From CAMDPA01 sp965223035 (lineage in GTDB: Bacteria; Pseudomonadota; Alphaproteobacteria; Rhizobiales; Hyphomicrobiaceae), in NCBI GenBank assembly GCA_965223035.1, contig OZ244980.1:1674001-1738000 (forward strand): 64,000 bases of DNA, in the 5' to 3' direction. Position numbers and translations under genes: made by a program. This document shows positions 9,285 to 16,841 of the stretch, piece by piece (position 1 is the stretch's first letter; every line of letters starts with the position of its first letter). The notes under the pieces were generated by a model. It had not been told where the DNA came from and did not search any database. It worked only from the letters and a program-made list of their open reading frames with translations.

Positions 9285-10292
9285 ATGCAAGGCAAAATCG
9301 CACTCGAAGAGCACGTCGCATTTGACGACACGCTGCAGGATTCGATGGGGTTCGTGCCGGCACGCATTTGGCCGACGCTGGAGCGTCGCATCCGCGACAT
9401 CCACGACGAGCGGCTGCGGAAGATGGACGAAGCCGGCCTGGAGATGATGCTGTTGTCGCTCAATGCGCCGGCGATCCAGGCGATCCCCGACCCAGAGCGC
9501 GCTCATCAGGTGGCCCGTCGATCCAACGACCTGCTGGCAGAGGCGGTCGCCAAACGTCCCGACCGGTTCCAAGCCTTCGCCGCGCTGGCGATGCAAGATG
9601 CCGAGCGCGCCACTGAGGAATTGCAGCGGTGCGTGCGTGACTTGGGCTTCCGCGGCGCGTTGGTCAACGGCTTTAGCCAAGTGGTGGACCCAGATACGCC
9701 GGTCTATCTCGACCTGCCGCAATACCGGCCGTTCTGGGCCAAGGTGGCGGCGTTGGAGGTCCCGTTCTATTTGCATCCGCGCAACCCGCTACCGCAAGAT
9801 GCGCGCATCTATGACGGCCACCCGTGGCTGCTCGGTCCAACCTGGGCCTTCGGCCAGGAGACGGCCGTTCACGCACTCCGCCTGATGTGCAGTGGACTGT
9901 TCGACGAGCACCCCATGCTGCAGATCGTGTTGGGCCACATGGGGGAAGGGCTCACCTTCAGCATCTGGCGCTGTGATCACCGCAATCGCTGGCTCGAGGA
10001 GCCGCCGGCCTACCCGGCCAAGCGTCTGTTGGCCGATTATCTGCAGCAGAATGTCCATATCACCGTGTCCGGTAACTTCAGCACGCCGTCGCTGCTGAAC
10101 GCGATGCAAGTGATCGGTGCCGATCGCATCATGTTCTCGGTTGACTGGCCGTTTGAGGGCATCGACCAGGCGGCGGCGTGGTTCGATCAGTGTCCGATCA
10201 GCGAGGCGGACCGGGCCAAGATTGGTCGCGACAATGCCCGCCGGCTGTTCAAGCTGGAACATGTCACGGCCGCCTCGGGCCCGGGCGCTTGA
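9285..10292 (+). CDS. Amidohydrolase-2 family decarboxylase-like protein
   Basis: 335 residues. GGAGGAG at 9274-9280 fixes the ATG at 9285 and rules out the longer frame from 9231. The motif KIALEEHVA near the N-terminus, YLHPRNP in the middle, GHMGEGL and SVDWPFEG near the C-terminus are the metal-site and catalytic signatures of the ACMSD / 2,3-dihydroxybenzoate and gamma-resorcylate decarboxylase group. It probably performs non-oxidative decarboxylation of a small aromatic acid, or a related hydrolysis. The substrate cannot be read from the sequence, and no aromatic pathway genes flank it. pckA ends about 150 bases upstream. Confidence 0.8.
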   Translation: MQGKIALEEHVAFDDTLQDSMGFVPARIWPTLERRIRDIHDERLRKMDEAGLEMMLLSLNAPAIQAIPDPERAHQVARRSNDLLAEAVAKRPDRFQAFAALAMQDAERATEELQRCVRDLGFRGALVNGFSQVVDPDTPVYLDLPQYRPFWAKVAALEVPFYLHPRNPLPQDARIYDGHPWLLGPTWAFGQETAVHALRLMCSGLFDEHPMLQIVLGHMGEGLTFSIWRCDHRNRWLEEPPAYPAKRLLADYLQQNVHITVSGNFSTPSLLNAMQVIGADRIMFSVDWPFEGIDQAAAWFDQCPISEADRAKIGRDNARRLFKLEHVTAASGPGA

Positions 10293-10371
10293 GACGGTGT
10301 TGTGGCGCAAGCTGTCTCGTGCGTCACCGTTGCAGACCATCAATGGTTCCAGGGCTGCCGCGTAACTGTCA

Positions 10372-10560
10372 GAGCGTTTCAGACTGTGCTGGTACCATCC
10401 CGCTCCCCCGCCCCATTCCTCCACTCCGTTCCTCCACCCCATACCTCCACCCCGTACCTCTACTGGGCCAGCCAATGGCATGCTGTTCTGGGTGGCCCGT
10501 TGAAGGAATCGGGCGGGGGAGCGGGCCGGCACAGCGAGTGCGCCTCAGGCGGAACTGATC
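10372..10560 (+). repeat. R2 dispersed element
   Basis: It opens GCGTTTCAGACTGTGCTGG and CCATCCCGCTCCCCC. It carries the hairpin half-sites GGCC...GGGTGGCC around TGGCATGCTGTTCTGG, and ends GGGAGCGGGCCGGCAC then GCCTCAGGCGGAACTGAT. An R1 element follows after one base. Confidence 0.75.
10415..10461. repeat. Tandem array, 13 bp x 3.5, within R2
   Basis: Units TTCCTCCACTCCG, TTCCTCCACCCCA and TACCTCCACCCCG, then a partial TACCTCTAC. The array is unique to this R2 copy. Confidence 0.7.
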
Positions 10561-10561
10561 C

Positions 10562-10623
10562 AGATCATCGCGCCTTAAATCGGAACCGCAAAGCCGGTTC
10601 CGATTGAAGGCAGGTTGCTCTAG
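10562..10623 (+). repeat. R1 dispersed palindrome
   Basis: Hybrid short form: A-type left end AGATCATCGCGCC, stem AAATCGGAACCG / CGGTTCCGATT, B-type right end GGCAGGTTGCTCTAG. Confidence 0.88.
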
Positions 10624-10758
10624 CCCCCAGATCAGGAGCGGTCGCGTAGCAGCGGTCGAGGGATGGGGTGCGTGAGGCTCAGCGTCGTTTACACCCGTGA
10701 CCGGCTCGTGATCGGTATTCAATCATTATTGATTTTCAGCCGAAGCGGTACGTGCCGT

Positions 10759-10830
10759 AGATATCGTGCCTTAAATTGGAACCGCAAAGCCGGTTCCAAT
10801 TTAAGGCGCAAACATGATCGCTCGCAAAGT
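10759..10830 (+). repeat. R1 dispersed palindrome, diverged
   Basis: A-type stem with compensating changes in both arms (AAATTGGAACCG pairs with CGGTTCCAATTT), which keeps the hairpin. The right part (GCGCAAACATGATCGCTC) is A type. Confidence 0.82.
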
Positions 10831-11013
10831 GTTGAGCAGCAGGCTTCTTAGGTTGGCGCGTCTCCAAACGCATTGTGCCGTGCTATTCGACGCATAAGGC
10901 CAAGCATCGCTTGGCATCGGATCGCGATTGCGCCGCCCTCGACGTTGAGCCGTCAGCCTGGGCTGCACGCGTGATGATCCCGGCCAGGCCGCCAAAGCGA
11001 GGGGCCCCAAGCG

Positions 11014-11829
11014 ATGATGACACGTCAACTGGGATTTGCGTTAGGGTTTGCGGTGACACTGATCGCTGGTTCGAGCGTAGCCGCGGGGCAGGCCGAGACC
11101 GGGGATCCAGATGCGGTCTACGGCGCACTGCTCAAGCGCTATGTCCACGCGATGGCGGACGGCGTCAATCGAGTCGACTACGCAGCGTGGCGACGAACAC
11201 CCGCCGATCGCGCACGTCTTGAGGCCTACATCGCCGGCATGCAGCGCCGCCGGCCCTCGGGCATGACCCGCAAAGCGGCGTTTGCCTATTGGGTCAACCT
11301 GTACAACGCGGTAACGCTGAAGGTCGTGCTCGATCGCTACCCAGTGCGATCGATTCGCGAGATCAAGAGCGACAGCTTCTTTGACCCTAAAGCCTATCTG
11401 GGTCCATGGCGCACCAAGCGGGTGCGGGTTGAACGGCGAATGCTCTCGCTTGACGACATTGAGCACAGCGTGCTGCGTGCCCGATTCAAGGACCCACGCG
11501 TTCACTATGCGGTCAATTGCGCCTCGTTCGGCTGCCACAACCTGATGGCGCGGCCGTGGGCGGCGGCGAGGCTGGAGGCCGATCTTGATCGTGCTGCCAG
11601 AGCCTATGTGAACCATCCGCGTGGCGTGCGCGTCATCGGTCCTGGGCGCCTAAGGGTGTCCAAGATCTACCAATGGTTCAAAGCGGACTTCGGCAACGCC
11701 GACGCCGGCGTGCTCGCGCATCTGCGGCGCTATGCCGATCCCAGACTGGCCGAGCCGCTGCGGCGTGGGGTCATCGACGGCTACGATTATGATTGGTCGC
11801 TCAATGAGCTGCGGCGCAACCGGCGATGA
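11014..11829 (+). CDS. Secreted DUF547 protein
   Basis: 271 residues. A signal peptide covers about residues 1-24 (LGFALGFAVTLIAGSSVAAG). The body matches DUF547: WVNLYNAVTLKVVLDRYPV, IRFK-type spacing, YAVNCASFGCHNL with two conserved cysteines, and a C-terminal YDWSLN. DUF547 proteins are widespread in proteobacteria and of unknown biochemical function; the conserved Asn/Cys/His residues suggest a hydrolase-like site. Export to the periplasm is inferred from the leader. ATG at 11014 or 11017. Repeat-rich DNA lies upstream and no operon partner is seen. Confidence 0.8.
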   Translation: MMTRQLGFALGFAVTLIAGSSVAAGQAETGDPDAVYGALLKRYVHAMADGVNRVDYAAWRRTPADRARLEAYIAGMQRRRPSGMTRKAAFAYWVNLYNAVTLKVVLDRYPVRSIREIKSDSFFDPKAYLGPWRTKRVRVERRMLSLDDIEHSVLRARFKDPRVHYAVNCASFGCHNLMARPWAAARLEADLDRAARAYVNHPRGVRVIGPGRLRVSKIYQWFKADFGNADAGVLAHLRRYADPRLAEPLRRGVIDGYDYDWSLNELRRNRR

Positions 11830-12031
11830 TTCGGAGCCAGCGCAACGGCTGACTGACGGCGCATCGCTGATCGCCAGTGACGGCGGCGGTGCATGGCCCG
11901 AAGGCGTGTCCAGGGCGCCGATCGCAACCCGACAGGCAATGCCGCCTGCGCGATCCCTAAACGCCAATCACACCGCCATACCGCACCAGCGGTGACGCAA
12001 TGATAGGTTGCATGACGCCCGCGATCTGCGC

Positions 12032-12646
12032 TTATCTGTTCAGCGCAACAACCAGTGCGCGCACACTGCCGTTGTCGGAGATGTATTTCTCAAACAGGTC
12101 TTTCAGAAACGGCGTCATCCAATAGTCGCCCAGCAACACCTGAACTTTCGCGTCGCGCACCCGATAAGCGCCTCGGCTCTTTTGCAGCAGCCACTGCACG
12201 TCATAGGTCTGTCCATCGCGCAACGACACGCGGGTATCGACCATCACCCCGCTGCGCGTGCGGTAGGCCGGGCCCAGAATGCGGGTCTGGACGACCTGAT
12301 ACTTTTGCGATTCCCCGGCGGCATAACGGGCGATGAAGCGGACCATGCCGTTGTAGTAGCTGTCCCGGTCCGACGCCTTCAGCGACCGCCGATAGTTGCC
12401 CAAGGCATAGCGGCCGATCGCTCGCACGTGCGCGTTTTTGTAGATCGCCGCAGCAAACGCCGGCGCCGAGCCGGATCGATTGGCGCGGGTCAATTCCCGG
12501 GCCATGCGCTTGACAAATGTCACCGGACCTTCGGCCGCCGCCACGGGTTTGCTCGCGCTGGTGAAGTCCCCAAACAGGATGCCACCCACCAGCAACGAGC
12601 AGCCTCCGAACAGCGCTGCTCTCCTTACCGTGCCGCGATTGGTCAT
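12032..12646 (-). CDS. MlaC/Ttg2D-like phospholipid-binding periplasmic protein
   Basis: 204 residues from the ATG at 12646 (MTNRGTVRRAALFG). A signal sequence lies at about residues 1-37. The mature part follows the MlaC pattern: AEGPVTFVKRMARELT, RFIARYAAGESQKYQV, ILGPAYRTRSGVMVDTRV and WLLQKSRGAYRVRDAKV, with WMTPFLKDLFEKYI near the end. MlaC shuttles phospholipids between outer and inner membrane complexes. The mlaFED partners are not adjacent here, so it may serve another lipid path. It stands alone on the minus strand, convergent with the DUF547 gene. Confidence 0.78.
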   Translation of the reverse strand: MTNRGTVRRAALFGGCSLLVGGILFGDFTSASKPVAAAEGPVTFVKRMARELTRANRSGSAPAFAAAIYKNAHVRAIGRYALGNYRRSLKASDRDSYYNGMVRFIARYAAGESQKYQVVQTRILGPAYRTRSGVMVDTRVSLRDGQTYDVQWLLQKSRGAYRVRDAKVQVLLGDYWMTPFLKDLFEKYISDNGSVRALVVALNR

Positions 12647-12853
12647 GTCTGACTTGCCCCTGATCAAGCTCGCGCTCCCGAACTGTCCACAATCTTCGCG
12701 CCTCTGGCGTGACATTCGCAATCAATATGGCTGATCTGTGCCCAACGGGGAAAAATCGGTGCCAAGCCTTGCTAAAACGTCTTGTGGAAGCGCATCATTG
12801 CCTCACTCCATCAAGTTGCTGCGAGAGAAGTATACCGGTGAGCCTTGCCCCTT

Positions 12854-13489
12854 TTAAGCCGCTTCGCGTTGACGTTCCGGGGCGCGATCGTTGGCCGACG
12901 CTGAACGGTTGCGGGCGTACAATTGCTTGGCATGCACTTCCTTCAATCCGAGCAGCCGGGCGTACTCGTGCGCACCCATCGCCGGAGCGCTCGGCGTGAG
13001 GCTGAGGAGAACGTCCTTATCGCTGTCTGGATGGATCAAAATGATCTCGTGGCGGGCCCCTGACAGCGTCGCACGGATGTGATGGGTCACACCGCAAAAC
13101 TGAGCGGGTGATGCGGTCCAACTGCTGCGGCGGAACAGACCTTGGTCTTCGACGTCCACCGAATCTTCCGTCAACACAACCACGCGTTGGCCGCGGAGCC
13201 GCGCTAGACCCGCGCGCAGGGGAACGGCCAGCAACATCAAGCCAACGAGGATCCCGAACATCAGCAGCGCTGCCGAGCCCGGATGCGCGAACACCTTCGA
13301 TAGCGTCTGCGGATTGTCCGCCACGCCGATGACGATCATGGCGGCAGGTGTTAGCAGGGCGACGATGGCGGTGGCAGAAAGCACCAACAGGGTTAGCGCA
13401 ATCAGCCGTGCCGACGATTGGCGCAGTTCAACGGGCAGGTGTCCATCCTTGCCAGAGGTAATGACGCGGTCAATCGCGGCAATTCGCAT
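12854..13489 (-). CDS. Two-helix membrane protein with PH-like C-terminal domain, unknown function
   Basis: 211 residues from ATG 13489, which has GGAAGG just upstream; the frame is open for 44 more codons to 13621, but that extension would run into the met operon promoter. Two hydrophobic helices (about residues 27-53 LIALTLLVLSATAIVALLTPAAMIV and 75-95 ALLMFGILVGLMLLAVPL) are followed by a soluble part with VVVLTEDSVDVEDQGLF, which resembles bacterial PH / YdbT-like beta domains, and LIHPDSDKDVLLSL. I do not recognise a function. It is divergent from the methionine operon. Confidence 0.6.
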   Translation of the reverse strand: MRIAAIDRVITSGKDGHLPVELRQSSARLIALTLLVLSATAIVALLTPAAMIVIGVADNPQTLSKVFAHPGSAALLMFGILVGLMLLAVPLRAGLARLRGQRVVVLTEDSVDVEDQGLFRRSSWTASPAQFCGVTHHIRATLSGARHEIILIHPDSDKDVLLSLTPSAPAMGAHEYARLLGLKEVHAKQLYARNRSASANDRAPERQREAA

Positions 13490-13612
13490 GGACGCCTTCC
13501 AGATTGTGTTTCGGATTGGTGCCGTAATCGATAGACCGTTTACCTTTAGAAAGGGTTGCCGATCAGCAACCGTTGCGGGCGGAAAGAGAATCACTGTCAG
13601 GATCAGCCCAAC

Positions 13613-13640
13613 TTGACACATAAAGATATCTTTATATGCT
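13613..13640 (+). promoter_or_regulatory. Promoter with embedded palindromic operator for the methyl-cycle operon
   Basis: TTGACA (13613-13618) and TATGCT (13635-13640) are 16 bases apart. Between and touching them lies the perfect 16-base palindrome ATAAAGATATCTTTAT (13620-13635). The position between -35 and -10 fits a repressor. The natural candidate is the ArsR-type regulator encoded directly downstream, similar in set-up to SahR, which represses methionine-cycle genes and responds to S-adenosylhomocysteine. Box assignment is by eye. Confidence 0.7.
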
Positions 13641-13686
13641 GGTGCCCATGGTTGACGTTTTTAGTCTCTCTTCCAGGGGCGATTTG

Positions 13687-14709
13687 ATGGATACTGCCTC
13701 ACTGGTGTTGCTGCTCAAGGCTGCGGCCGAGCCGACGCGCCTACGGATCCTGTTGCTGCTGTCGCAGCGCGAATACAGTGTGAAAGACCTGACCCGCGTC
13801 CTGGGCCAAAGCCAACCGCGTATCTCGCGGCATCTGAAGCTGTTGACCGAAGCCGGATTGATCGAACGGGTGCGCGAAGGCAGCTGGGCCTACTATCACC
13901 TCGCCGAAGGCACGGCGGCAGGCCGGTTGGCCCAGGTTCTCATCGAGCCGATTGACCCATCGATCGGCGTTGCGCGGCGCGATTGGGCTCGGGCCGAGGC
14001 GCTCAAACGGGAACGGGTCGAGGCGGCGCAGTCCTTTTTTCGTGCGCATGCTGCGCGGTGGGACAGCATTCGCGCGCTGCACCTTGCCGAAGAGCAGGTC
14101 GAGACGGCCATGCTGGACGCGCTCGGGCCTGGACCGTTCGATCTCCTGGTCGATATGGGCACTGGCACTGGCCGCATCTTGGATGTCTGCAAGGGGCGCT
14201 ACAAGCGCGCCATCGGCATCGATGCCAGCCCGGCCATGCTGTCGTATGCGCGCGCCAGGCTTGATCGCTTGGGTTGGCCGGTAGCGCAATTGCGGCAAGG
14301 TGATATCTGCAACTTGAACCTCAACGATGGCGTGGCCAATGCTGTCGTGATGCATCAAGTGCTACATTTTCTTGCCGAACCGGCGCTGGCGATCAGCGAG
14401 GCGGCCCGGATTCTGGCCCCGGACGGACGGTTGCTGGTGGTTGATTTTGCGCCGCACAATCTTGAGATTTTGCGTGACGAATTCGCCCATGTCAGGCTTG
14501 GCGTCGCGGCGGACCAAATCGCCCAGTGGATGGCGGCAGCGGACTTGAAACTCGTGTCGGCCCTCGATCTCGAGCCGCCGAGCGATACGGATGGCAACAA
14601 GCTGACGGTTTCGATCTATGTCGGTGCGCCGAGCCCCCGTGAGCGTTTGATCTCGGCGGCACCGGCGCAGACAAACACGGTGGCAACGACAGGGGAGTTC
14701 GTTGGATGA
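13687..14709 (+). CDS. ArsR-family regulator fused to SAM-dependent methyltransferase
   Basis: 340 residues from ATG 13687, preceded by CAGGGGCG. Longer starts (13636, 13648) would overlap the promoter or leave no leader. Residues 1-90 form a winged helix (LLKAAAEPTRLRILLLLSQ, QPRISRHLKLLTEAGLIERV). Residues about 130-320 form a class I methyltransferase with the SAM loop VDMGTGTGRIL and the acidic IGIDASPAML. Fused ArsR-methyltransferases commonly head metF/metH operons in alphaproteobacteria and include SahR-type regulators. Here the gene overlaps metF by 4 bases (ATGA), so it is first in the operon and probably autoregulated through the palindrome at 13620-13635. Confidence 0.88.
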   Translation: MDTASLVLLLKAAAEPTRLRILLLLSQREYSVKDLTRVLGQSQPRISRHLKLLTEAGLIERVREGSWAYYHLAEGTAAGRLAQVLIEPIDPSIGVARRDWARAEALKRERVEAAQSFFRAHAARWDSIRALHLAEEQVETAMLDALGPGPFDLLVDMGTGTGRILDVCKGRYKRAIGIDASPAMLSYARARLDRLGWPVAQLRQGDICNLNLNDGVANAVVMHQVLHFLAEPALAISEAARILAPDGRLLVVDFAPHNLEILRDEFAHVRLGVAADQIAQWMAAADLKLVSALDLEPPSDTDGNKLTVSIYVGAPSPRERLISAAPAQTNTVATTGEFVG

Positions 14710-15668
14710 GCGGTGTGAGCGTGGTCGAAGACAAGCGCAAGAGCCGTTGGTTGGGCTCCGCTGACTTCGCGGTGTCGTTCGAGTTCTTTCCACCCAAGTC
14801 CGAGCGTATGGAACAAGCCCTGTGGGAGGCCATTCGACGTCTGGAGCCGATGCGACCGGAGTTTGTCTCCGTCACATATGGTGCCGGTGGCTCGACACGG
14901 GAGCGCACGCACGCCACGGTCTCGCGCCTGGTTCGGGAGACACTGGTGGTGCCTGCGGCACACTTAACGTGTGTTGAGGCGACGCGCGAACAGGTCGATG
15001 ATGTGGCGCGGGCCTATTGGCAGGCCGGTGTGCGCCACATCGTAGCCTTGCGTGGCGATCCGCCGGCCGGGCCGGGTACCAAGTATCAGCCGCATGCCGG
15101 CGGCTATGCCAATGCGGCGGAGCTGGTCGCCGGTCTTAAGCGGCTGGCCAACTTCGAGGTCTCAGTTGCGGCCTATCCGGAAATGCATCCTGATAGCCCG
15201 TCCGTGGAAGCCGACATCGACAATCTGAAGGCCAAGATCGACGCCGGCGCCAACCGGGCGATCACGCAGTTCTTTTTCGACAACGCGGACTTTCTCAAAT
15301 ACCTCGAGAAGGTACGCGCCAAGGGGATCGATGTGCCGATCGTTCCGGGTATTGTACCGATCCATAATTTCCAGCAGATCGCCGGCTTTGCCGAGCGGAC
15401 CGGTGCGTCCGTGCCGGCCTGGCTAGCGCGCCGCTTCGAGGGGCTGGAGCAAGATCCGGCCACCGCATCGCTGGTGGCGGCAGCCGTTGCCGCCGAACAG
15501 GTCATGGAGCTGGTCGACCAAGGCATTCGCCACTTCCATTTTTACACTCTCAATCGCGCTGATCTGGTTTATGCCATCTGTCATCTGCTCGGGATGCGCC
15601 CCCGCGCCGAGAGCGCGGCAACTGATCGTGCTGCAGCAACAACCGCGCCTTTGAAAGTGAGCGCCTGA
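14706..15668 (+). CDS. metF: Methylenetetrahydrofolate reductase
   Basis: 320 residues. The fold signatures FEFFPPKSERMEQALWEAI (N-terminal catalytic Glu), VTYGAGGSTRERT, HIVALRGDPPAG and ITQFFFDNADFLKYLEK are all visible. The FAD enzyme reduces 5,10-methylene-THF to 5-methyl-THF, the methyl donor for methionine synthase. The start ATG overlaps the previous stop as ATGA, and the stop overlaps the next start by one base, so the first three genes are translationally coupled. Length is normal for the family. Cytoplasmic. Confidence 0.95.
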   Translation: MSGVSVVEDKRKSRWLGSADFAVSFEFFPPKSERMEQALWEAIRRLEPMRPEFVSVTYGAGGSTRERTHATVSRLVRETLVVPAAHLTCVEATREQVDDVARAYWQAGVRHIVALRGDPPAGPGTKYQPHAGGYANAAELVAGLKRLANFEVSVAAYPEMHPDSPSVEADIDNLKAKIDAGANRAITQFFFDNADFLKYLEKVRAKGIDVPIVPGIVPIHNFQQIAGFAERTGASVPAWLARRFEGLEQDPATASLVAAAVAAEQVMELVDQGIRHFHFYTLNRADLVYAICHLLGMRPRAESAATDRAAATTAPLKVSA

Positions 15669-16729
15669 TGACCCGAGAGCATAGGATTGCCGCGCTTCAG
15701 GCGGCGGCCCGAGAGCGCATCTTGGTGATGGATGGTGCGATGGGCACAGAGATTCAGCGCCGCGGCCTGAGCGACGCCGATTTTCGTGGTGAACGGTTCC
15801 AAGCTTGGCAGCAGGATTTGAAGGGCAACAACGATCTATTGGTGTTGAGCCAACCCGACGTCATCAGTGAGATCCACCGCAGCTATCTGGAGGTCGGCGC
15901 CGATATCCTGGAGACCAACACGTTCAATGCGCAGGCCATCTCGATGGCCGACTATGGCATGGAGGAGTTGGTACCGGAGATCAATTTCGCGGCGGCGCGC
16001 CTGGCGCGGGAGGTGGCTGACGCCTACAGCGATCGTACGCCCGAGCAGCCACGCCTGGTGGCCGGCGCATTGGGTCCGACGAACCGCACCGCATCCATCT
16101 CGCCGGACGTCAACAACCCCGGCTTTCGCAATATCTCGTTCGACGAACTCAAGACCGCCTACGACGAGCAAGCCCGTGCGTTGATCGAAGGTGGTGTCGA
16201 CATGATCCTGATCGAGACCGTGTTCGACACGCTCAACGCCAAGGCGGCCGGCGTGGCGGTGATGGAGCTGTTCGACGAAATGGGCGTCGCGTTGCCTGTG
16301 ATGATTTCCGGCACCATCACCGACCTGTCGGGTCGCACGCTGTCGGGGCAGACCGCCGAAGCGTTTTGGTATTCGATGCGTCATCTGGAGCCGTTTGCCG
16401 TCGGGCTGAACTGCGCGTTGGGAGCAAGCGCTATGCGGCCTTACATCGCCGAGATCGCGGCGGTCGCGGACACGCTGGTGCTGGCCTACCCCAATGCCGG
16501 GCTACCCAATGCGATGGGTGAATACGATGAGACACCCGACGATATGAGCGGCCAAATGGAACCGTGGGCTGCGGACGGGTTGGTCAATATCGTCGGCGGG
16601 TGCTGCGGCTCGACGCCGGAGCACATTGCGGCGATCCGGGCGCGTTTGCTGCAACATCGCCCGCGCAAGCCCGTCGAGCTGCCGGTCAAGATGCGTCTCT
16701 CCGGGCTTGAGCCCTTTGTTCACGGATGA
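15668..16729 (+). CDS. metH: Methionine synthase, homocysteine-binding module (split MetH, part 1)
   Basis: 353 residues, matching only the N-terminal zinc/homocysteine barrel of MetH. MDGAMGTEIQ opens the barrel. GLNCALGA gives the first zinc cysteine and VGGCCGSTPEHI the other two. It activates homocysteine for transfer of the methyl group carried by cobalamin. The protein ends where the folate domain would begin; the remaining domains are encoded separately 112 bases downstream. Because all catalytic residues and a clean C-terminus are present, this looks like a working two-subunit enzyme rather than a broken gene. Confidence 0.93.
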   Translation: MTREHRIAALQAAARERILVMDGAMGTEIQRRGLSDADFRGERFQAWQQDLKGNNDLLVLSQPDVISEIHRSYLEVGADILETNTFNAQAISMADYGMEELVPEINFAAARLAREVADAYSDRTPEQPRLVAGALGPTNRTASISPDVNNPGFRNISFDELKTAYDEQARALIEGGVDMILIETVFDTLNAKAAGVAVMELFDEMGVALPVMISGTITDLSGRTLSGQTAEAFWYSMRHLEPFAVGLNCALGASAMRPYIAEIAAVADTLVLAYPNAGLPNAMGEYDETPDDMSGQMEPWAADGLVNIVGGCCGSTPEHIAAIRARLLQHRPRKPVELPVKMRLSGLEPFVHG

Positions 16730-16841
16730 TTGCGACTTGGTCCGGCTCATCGAAAGACGCCGGTTCCAAACAAATAGAGTTGGCCCCGCTTGGTTCTTGC
16801 TACGATAGGACCTGCGACTCAGGCGGTGGCATTGATGGAGA

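Larger units (their letters stand above)
10293..11013. other. 720-base repeat-rich gap
   Basis: No gene is supported. The gap contains one R2 element (10372-10560) with an internal 13-bp tandem array, one R1 element (10562-10623) directly after it and a second R1 element (10759-10830). Short open frames here fall inside these repeats. Confidence 0.7.

Noticed and set aside
16730..16841. Riboswitch (SAM, SAH or cobalamin) between the two metH parts
   Set aside because: Only 112 bases, and I could not recognise any conserved core of these classes; control seems to come from the upstream operator.
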